NCBI RefSeq assembly: GCF_003386165.1
Contig: NZ_QRDV01000010.1
Location: forward strand, 109,297 to 173,296
Direction: 5' to 3'
Source of the DNA: Winogradskyella eximia
GTDB taxonomy: Bacteria > Bacteroidota > Bacteroidia > Flavobacteriales > Flavobacteriaceae
DNA: 64,000 nucleotides
Shown in pieces: positions 60,538 to 64,000 of this stretch. Made by a program: the position numbers and the translations under genes. Positions within the stretch are counted from its first letter, which is position 1, and every line of letters begins with the position of its first letter. The notes under the pieces are model-generated. The model was not told where the DNA came from and did not search any database. It was given only the letters and a program-made list of their open reading frames with translations.

Positions 60538-61734
60538 TTACAATAGGAATGAATTTATAACATCAACCATTTTTGAAGCTCGTTCTCGTACCTCTTTCTC
60601 CGTCCATGACATTTTTATTAAACAAGAAATATTTCTGGAGATATAATGATCAGACTGATCAAATGTTTTGGTTTGTAGATACTCTAATCCCTTTTTGACT
60701 TCTTCCGAAATTGGATAGAGTGATTTTATATTTTTAAGATGATGCCATTCTCTAATATAATGCCAACTATTATCGTAATAATTCCAGCATGCATCTACAC
60801 CATTGTCTTTGAATGCACTTGAAACTTTACGCGCTATTTCTAAATCAGGTAAAAAGAAATTTAAAAATGAGTAACTTTCTACTCCACCTTCTGGAACCCT
60901 TCGAAAGGTTACCTCTGGAATTTGAGAAAGTGCCTCTCTTAATATTGTATAATTCTTTTTCTGAATTTGAACAAACTCATTTAAACGTCGTAATTGTGCC
61001 AATCCAACAGCTGCATGTAATTCTGAAATTCTAAAATTATACCCTAAAAAAGGATGTGTTTCGGCTCCTCTGTCATTACCAACATGGTCATGTCCATGAT
61101 CTGAATAATGATCTGCATGTTTATAAAATTTCTCGTTATTTGTAAGTACAGCACCTCCTTCTCCTGCAGTAATAATTTTTACAAAATCTAAAGATAAACA
61201 ACCTAAATCACCAATACTTCCTAATGGTTTATTTTTATATGTTGCTCCTGTTGCTTGTGAAGAATCTTCAATTAGTATTAAATTATGTGCATTACAGATA
61301 ACCTTAAGCGCATCTAAATCAGCCATACTACCGCACATATGTACTGGCATAATCGCTTTTGTTTTTGAAGTAATAGCTTCTTTTACTTTTTCTGGATCTA
61401 ACGTTAGTGTATCGTCAATATCAACTAAAACAGGAATTGCACCTAACATCATAATAGCTTCAAAACTTGCTACAAATGTAAAAGTTGGCATAATAACTTC
61501 ATCTCCAGAACCAATACCAGCAGATGCTAACGCAACCGATACAGCAGCTGTTCCACTAGAAACCAATTGTGCGTGTTTAACTTGAAGTTGATTTTCAAGC
61601 TCATTTTCTAATTCTTTAGCTTTCCAATGGCCATTTCGCATACCTTCAAAACCATAACGCATTAAAACGCCATTGTCTAACACATCATGAACTTCTTTTC
61701 GCTCTAAATCACTAAATAATTCGAATCCTGGCAT
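60538..61734 (-). CDS. DegT/DnrJ/EryC1-family aminotransferase, KdnA-like
   Basis: A 398-residue PLP-dependent sugar aminotransferase. The PLP Lys is in SLDFVKIITAGEGGA (about residue 185) in place of the more common SxHxTK context. The N-terminus MPGFELF, the segments VHMCGSMADLDAL and the His-rich SDHGHDHVGNDRGAE (about 209-223) resemble KdnA, which makes the 8-amino-Kdo found in Shewanella lipopolysaccharide; I base this on remembered sequence and no search was run. No kdnB-type dehydrogenase is adjacent. A perfect -7 element TATATTTG lies at 61770-61777 on the minus strand. Confidence 0.82.
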   Translation of the reverse strand: MPGFELFSDLERKEVHDVLDNGVLMRYGFEGMRNGHWKAKELENELENQLQVKHAQLVSSGTAAVSVALASAGIGSGDEVIMPTFTFVASFEAIMMLGAIPVLVDIDDTLTLDPEKVKEAITSKTKAIMPVHMCGSMADLDALKVICNAHNLILIEDSSQATGATYKNKPLGSIGDLGCLSLDFVKIITAGEGGAVLTNNEKFYKHADHYSDHGHDHVGNDRGAETHPFLGYNFRISELHAAVGLAQLRRLNEFVQIQKKNYTILREALSQIPEVTFRRVPEGGVESYSFLNFFLPDLEIARKVSSAFKDNGVDACWNYYDNSWHYIREWHHLKNIKSLYPISEEVKKGLEYLQTKTFDQSDHYISRNISCLIKMSWTEKEVRERASKMVDVINSFLL

Positions 61735-61809
61735 AAGCTTTAATAAAAAAATTGTTGAATTTATACTAACAAATATAATGTTTTGAAGGTTTTAGTTTTA
61801 GTAAAAACC

Positions 61810-62445
61810 TTACAATTCTATAATTGTTTTAGATAATTGTTTTCTTACCTTTTTAAAGCCAGCAAACATATCGTCATCAGCCCTATATCCTACAGGAAGC
61901 ATCAAAACAGAATTTAAACCATATGATTCTAATTTTAGTATCTTATCAACTTCTTTGGGAATGAAACCTTCCATTGGACAACTATCAATCTCTTCAATCG
62001 CACAAACAGTCATTAAATTTCCTAAAGCAATATAAGCTTGGTTGGTTGCCCAATCAATTTTCTTGTCAGTTTTCATGTTAACAATTGTAGATTTCATTTG
62101 TTTTTTAAATGGTTCTAAAATTGAATCTGGAGTATTCCTTATAACTTTTATTGAATTAAAGTGCTCGTTTACATCAAGTTCATCTATTTCGGTCTGAATG
62201 CAAAGTACCAGTAAATGTGAAGAATCAACAACTTGTCGTTGATTAAAACAATGTAATAAGAGATTTTCTCTTATATTTTTATCCTCAATAATAACCATTT
62301 TTAAAGTTTGTAATCCATAAGATAGTGCCGTTAAATTAAAGGCCTCTTTTAAGATTTCTAATTTCTCGTCAGAAAGTTTTTTAGCAACATCGAATTTTTT
62401 TGTTGCATAACGCCATTTTAATTTTTCTATAATGGACATTGTCAT
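61810..62445 (-). CDS. Nitroreductase-family NAD(P)H-dependent oxidoreductase
   Basis: A 211-residue flavoprotein of the NfsB/nitroreductase fold, close to NfnB-type enzymes. The family blocks are LKWRYATKKFDVAKKLS (about 7-23), LTALSYGLQTLKMVII (about 35-50) and the C-terminal VLMLPVGYRADDDMFAGFKKVRK. The start is set at 62445 (MTMSIIEKL), or possibly 62439, because a strong promoter lies directly upstream. The longer frame to 62517 would start upstream of that promoter. Reactions and partner unknown. Confidence 0.9.
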   Translation of the reverse strand: MTMSIIEKLKWRYATKKFDVAKKLSDEKLEILKEAFNLTALSYGLQTLKMVIIEDKNIRENLLLHCFNQRQVVDSSHLLVLCIQTEIDELDVNEHFNSIKVIRNTPDSILEPFKKQMKSTIVNMKTDKKIDWATNQAYIALGNLMTVCAIEEIDSCPMEGFIPKEVDKILKLESYGLNSVLMLPVGYRADDDMFAGFKKVRKQLSKTIIEL

Positions 62446-62457
62446 ATTTTTTTTTTG

Positions 62458-62486
62458 CAAAAATACGGAATATAGAATTGACTCAA
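62458..62486 (-). promoter_or_regulatory. Nitroreductase promoter (Bacteroidota type)
   Basis: On the minus strand a perfect TATTTTTG (62458-62465) follows TTG (62484-62486) after 18 bases. The expected transcription start near 62451 leaves a leader of about 6-12 bases, and this fixes the start codon. Confidence 0.7.
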
Positions 62487-62562
62487 TTAAATTGAATGAA
62501 GACTTAAATATTTTCAATTATTACTATACAAATCCGCCATAATTATTTCTTACCTTTAAGCC

Positions 62563-63375
62563 ATGAATTTTATAAAAATAACAGAACAAGATTCCAACTA
62601 CAATAATCTTGAAGAAATGTCAATTCGCGAGATTATAACTTGTATAAATAATGAAGATAAAACGGTACCATTAGCAGTTGAGAAAGCATTACCACAAATT
62701 GAAGCTCTAATTAAGCAAGTTGTTGCTAAATTAAAAAATGGTGGGCGTTTATTTTATTTGGGAGCTGGTACAAGCGGAAGATTAGGCATTCTTGATGCTT
62801 CTGAATGTCCGCCAACTTTTGGAGTTCCTCATGAGCTAGTTATAGGTATAATTGCAGGTGGTGATAATGCTATTAGAAAAGCAGTAGAAAATGCTGAAGA
62901 TTCACTCACTCAAGGTTGGATAGATTTAAAAGAACGGGATATAACAAGTAATGATATAGTAATAGGTATTGCAGCCTCAGGTACAACACCTTATGTTATT
63001 AGTGCTTTAGAAAAATGTAATGAAAATAATATTATTTCAGGTTGTATTACATGTAACAAGCAAAGTCCATTAGCCCTTACGGCAAAATTCCCAATTGAAG
63101 TAACTGTTGGACCTGAGTTTTTAACAGGAAGTTCTAGAATGAAGGCTGGTACCGCTCAAAAACTTGTATTAAACATGATTACTACTTCAGCAATGATTCA
63201 TTTAGGAAAAGTTAAAGGCAATAAAATGGTAGACATGCAACTCAGTAACAATAAATTAGTTGAGCGAGCTGTAAATATGATTATGAGTGAACTAAATATC
63301 TCAAAATTTGAAGCATCCCTTTTGTTAAATAAATATGATAACGTAAGAGACAGTATATATCATGGACGAAAATAA
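62563..63375 (+). CDS. murQ: N-acetylmuramic acid 6-phosphate etherase
   Basis: MurQ cleaves the lactyl ether of MurNAc 6-phosphate in peptidoglycan recycling. The SIS domain starts at about residue 55 with GRLFYLGAGTSGRLGILDASECPPTFG, which carries the family's conserved Glu and Ser residues. GIAASGTTPYVISALE (about 144) and TGSSRMKAGTAQKLVLNMITT (about 187) follow. Length 270 fits the shorter Bacteroidota form. A small membrane gene overlaps its end by 14 bases. The promoter is unclear, with TACCTTTA at 62551-62558 as a weak -7. Confidence 0.95.
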   Translation: MNFIKITEQDSNYNNLEEMSIREIITCINNEDKTVPLAVEKALPQIEALIKQVVAKLKNGGRLFYLGAGTSGRLGILDASECPPTFGVPHELVIGIIAGGDNAIRKAVENAEDSLTQGWIDLKERDITSNDIVIGIAASGTTPYVISALEKCNENNIISGCITCNKQSPLALTAKFPIEVTVGPEFLTGSSRMKAGTAQKLVLNMITTSAMIHLGKVKGNKMVDMQLSNNKLVERAVNMIMSELNISKFEASLLLNKYDNVRDSIYHGRK

Positions 63376-63601
63376 CCGAACAGATAAGGATATTTTAATA
63401 AAAGGAATTAAACGATTAGGAATCTGTTTAGGTTTAATGTTTGCTGGTCCAACATTATTACATTTAGCATTAGATAATCAAGACAAGCCACTATATGTTC
63501 CTCTTCTTATTCTAGCATTTATACTCTGTATTGCAGCTATAATTTTCTTATTTCTGGGAATAAATACTATTTTGGATAGTATGTTTAAGAAGAAAAAGTA
63601 A
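63362..63601 (+). CDS. Small two-helix membrane protein, DUF6095-like
   Basis: A 79-residue protein with a hydrophilic N-terminus (MDENNRTDKD), two hydrophobic helices (about 18-36 and 45-68) and a basic tail (MFKKKK). This matches DUF6095 from memory. It overlaps the murQ 3' end by 14 bases and is therefore coupled to it. The function is unknown. A minus-strand frame over the same bases is a shadow. Confidence 0.8.
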   Translation: MDENNRTDKDILIKGIKRLGICLGLMFAGPTLLHLALDNQDKPLYVPLLILAFILCIAAIIFLFLGINTILDSMFKKKK

Positions 63602-63916
63602 CTAGTATTCTTTTTAAAAAAGATGTACTCGGCATACTTTCTACATTCTTTTAAGCAACAAACCATCTTCTTTATTAATATACTTAAAAGTATAAGCATC
63701 ATTTTTTCTTATTACTTGTTATCCCTTCGTAGCAACATTCAGTAATAAACAGCTTGAGACCTAACAAATTTAATAGTATAAAGAGGATTAACCCCTAGCA
63801 AGAGTGAAGTGAACGCTTCTGAACTGAAGTAATTATACTCTGAAAAAAAATCCATTTCTAAAAAAGATATCCTTTTTCAAGTTATAACTAAACATTATAA
63901 AAAATCATAAACAAAA
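63602..63916. other. Intergenic region between murQ unit and rRNA terminator
   Basis: There is no gene that I can recognise. A perfect palindrome TATACTT-AA-AAGTATA lies at 63679-63694. The block around 63780-63840 has several GAAGT/ACTTC repeats but no RNA fold that I can name. Confidence 0.5.
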
Positions 63917-63948
63917 AAAACCCTTACTAGTTATCTAGTAAGGGTTTT
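63917..63948 (-). terminator. rRNA operon terminator
   Basis: A perfect 14-bp stem (AAAACCCTTACTAG, then CTAGTAAGGGTTTT) with a four-base loop, followed by eight T on the minus strand. It lies about 30 bases past the 5S rRNA end and terminates the rRNA operon that enters the window from the right. Confidence 0.9.
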
Positions 63949-63952
63949 ACAA

Positions 63953-63972
63953 ATATCGATTAAAATCGATAT
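63953..63972 (-). other. Short hairpin between 5S rRNA and its terminator
   Basis: Nine-base arms ATATCGATT (63953-63961) and AATCGATAT (63964-63972) form a hairpin with a two-base loop directly after the 5S end. It could be an RNase processing signal; this is inference. Confidence 0.6.
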
Positions 63973-63976
63973 AAAA

Positions 63977-64000
63977 AAGGCGGCGACCTACTCTTCCACA
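63977..64000 (-). rRNA. rrf: 5S rRNA, 3' end (partial)
   Basis: Read on the minus strand, the last bases are TGTGGAAGAGTAGGTCGCCG followed by CC, the conserved 3' arm of bacterial 5S rRNA. The gene continues past the window edge, so the 5' part and the rest of the rRNA operon are not visible. The exact 3' end is uncertain by about two bases. Confidence 0.88.

Noticed and set aside
61783..61808. AAGGTTTT...AAAACCTT inverted repeat after the nitroreductase gene
   Set aside because: The 8-bp stem has a ten-base loop and no T run, so I did not call it a terminator.
63780..63840. Possible small RNA or tRNA between murQ and the rRNA terminator
   Set aside because: There is no cloverleaf, no T-loop sequence and no promoter/terminator pair.

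Overview
The window is chromosomal DNA of a low-GC marine-type Bacteroidota, almost certainly family Flavobacteriaceae. Evidence for this: a type IX secretion gene (porQ) and a secreted nuclease with a C-terminal type IX sorting tail; several promoters of the form TTG-N18-20-TAnnTTTG, which is the Bacteroidota housekeeping promoter; start codons without Shine-Dalgarno sequences; a MiaE-type tRNA hydroxylase; a RibB fused to a dead cyclohydrolase domain; and a DnaX without its zinc-binding cysteines. No phage, insertion sequence, CRISPR array or tRNA gene was recognised. The window stops 24 bases into the 3' end of a 5S rRNA gene on the minus strand.

Layout. 1-3.4 kb: an unknown ORF, then a minus-strand unit pyrR-pyrB-(STAS-like)-rnz. 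3.5-5.6 kb: rpsA with its promoter, a structured leader and a terminator. 6-11.5 kb: a BON-LysM protein, then minus-strand lon, a triple LysM protein, porQ and cmk. 11.7-14.8 kb: an ECF sigma factor, a putative anti-sigma factor and two repeat-rich envelope proteins. 15-18.5 kb: dnaX, two unknowns and miaE. 18.6-23.8 kb: three SurA/parvulin-type periplasmic proteins followed by a MoxR ATPase. 24-29.7 kb: an SRPBCC protein, a lone lycopene-cyclase-like enzyme, a lipoprotein, a patatin phospholipase and an M1 aminopeptidase. 30-35.5 kb: an unusual biosynthetic cluster with a hexapeptide acyltransferase, an acyl carrier protein, an asparagine-synthase-type amidotransferase, a divergent NAD-synthase-like ATP pyrophosphatase and an acyl-adenylating ligase. 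35.6-38.8 kb: a 1061-residue secreted endonuclease I. 39-46 kb: recG, a PfpI/DJ-1 protein, two short-chain dehydrogenase-type proteins and pheT. 46-55.6 kb: a membrane protein, tpx, dgkA, a VanY-like peptidase, ftsK, lolA, an LptF/LptG permease and ribBX. 55.7-63.6 kb: a secreted repeat protein, a hybrid two-component regulator with AraC output, a KdnA-like aminotransferase, a nitroreductase, murQ and a small membrane protein.

How it works together. Most genes are housekeeping: pyrimidine synthesis, translation, replication and repair, envelope and lipoprotein biogenesis. The parts most worth attention are (1) the ACP/AsnB/NadE-like/ligase cluster, which looks like a carrier-protein-based amide-forming pathway of unknown product; (2) the hybrid regulator gene, which has TGTTACA/TGTAACA half-sites on both sides, including a perfect 8-bp inverted repeat just upstream and an 18-bp sequence repeated on the other side upstream of a secreted-protein gene; and (3) several operator-like palindromes in divergent intergenic regions (near 11.65, 30.0 and 42.78 kb). 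All functional assignments come from reading motifs in the sequence and from knowledge of the families; no database search was possible.
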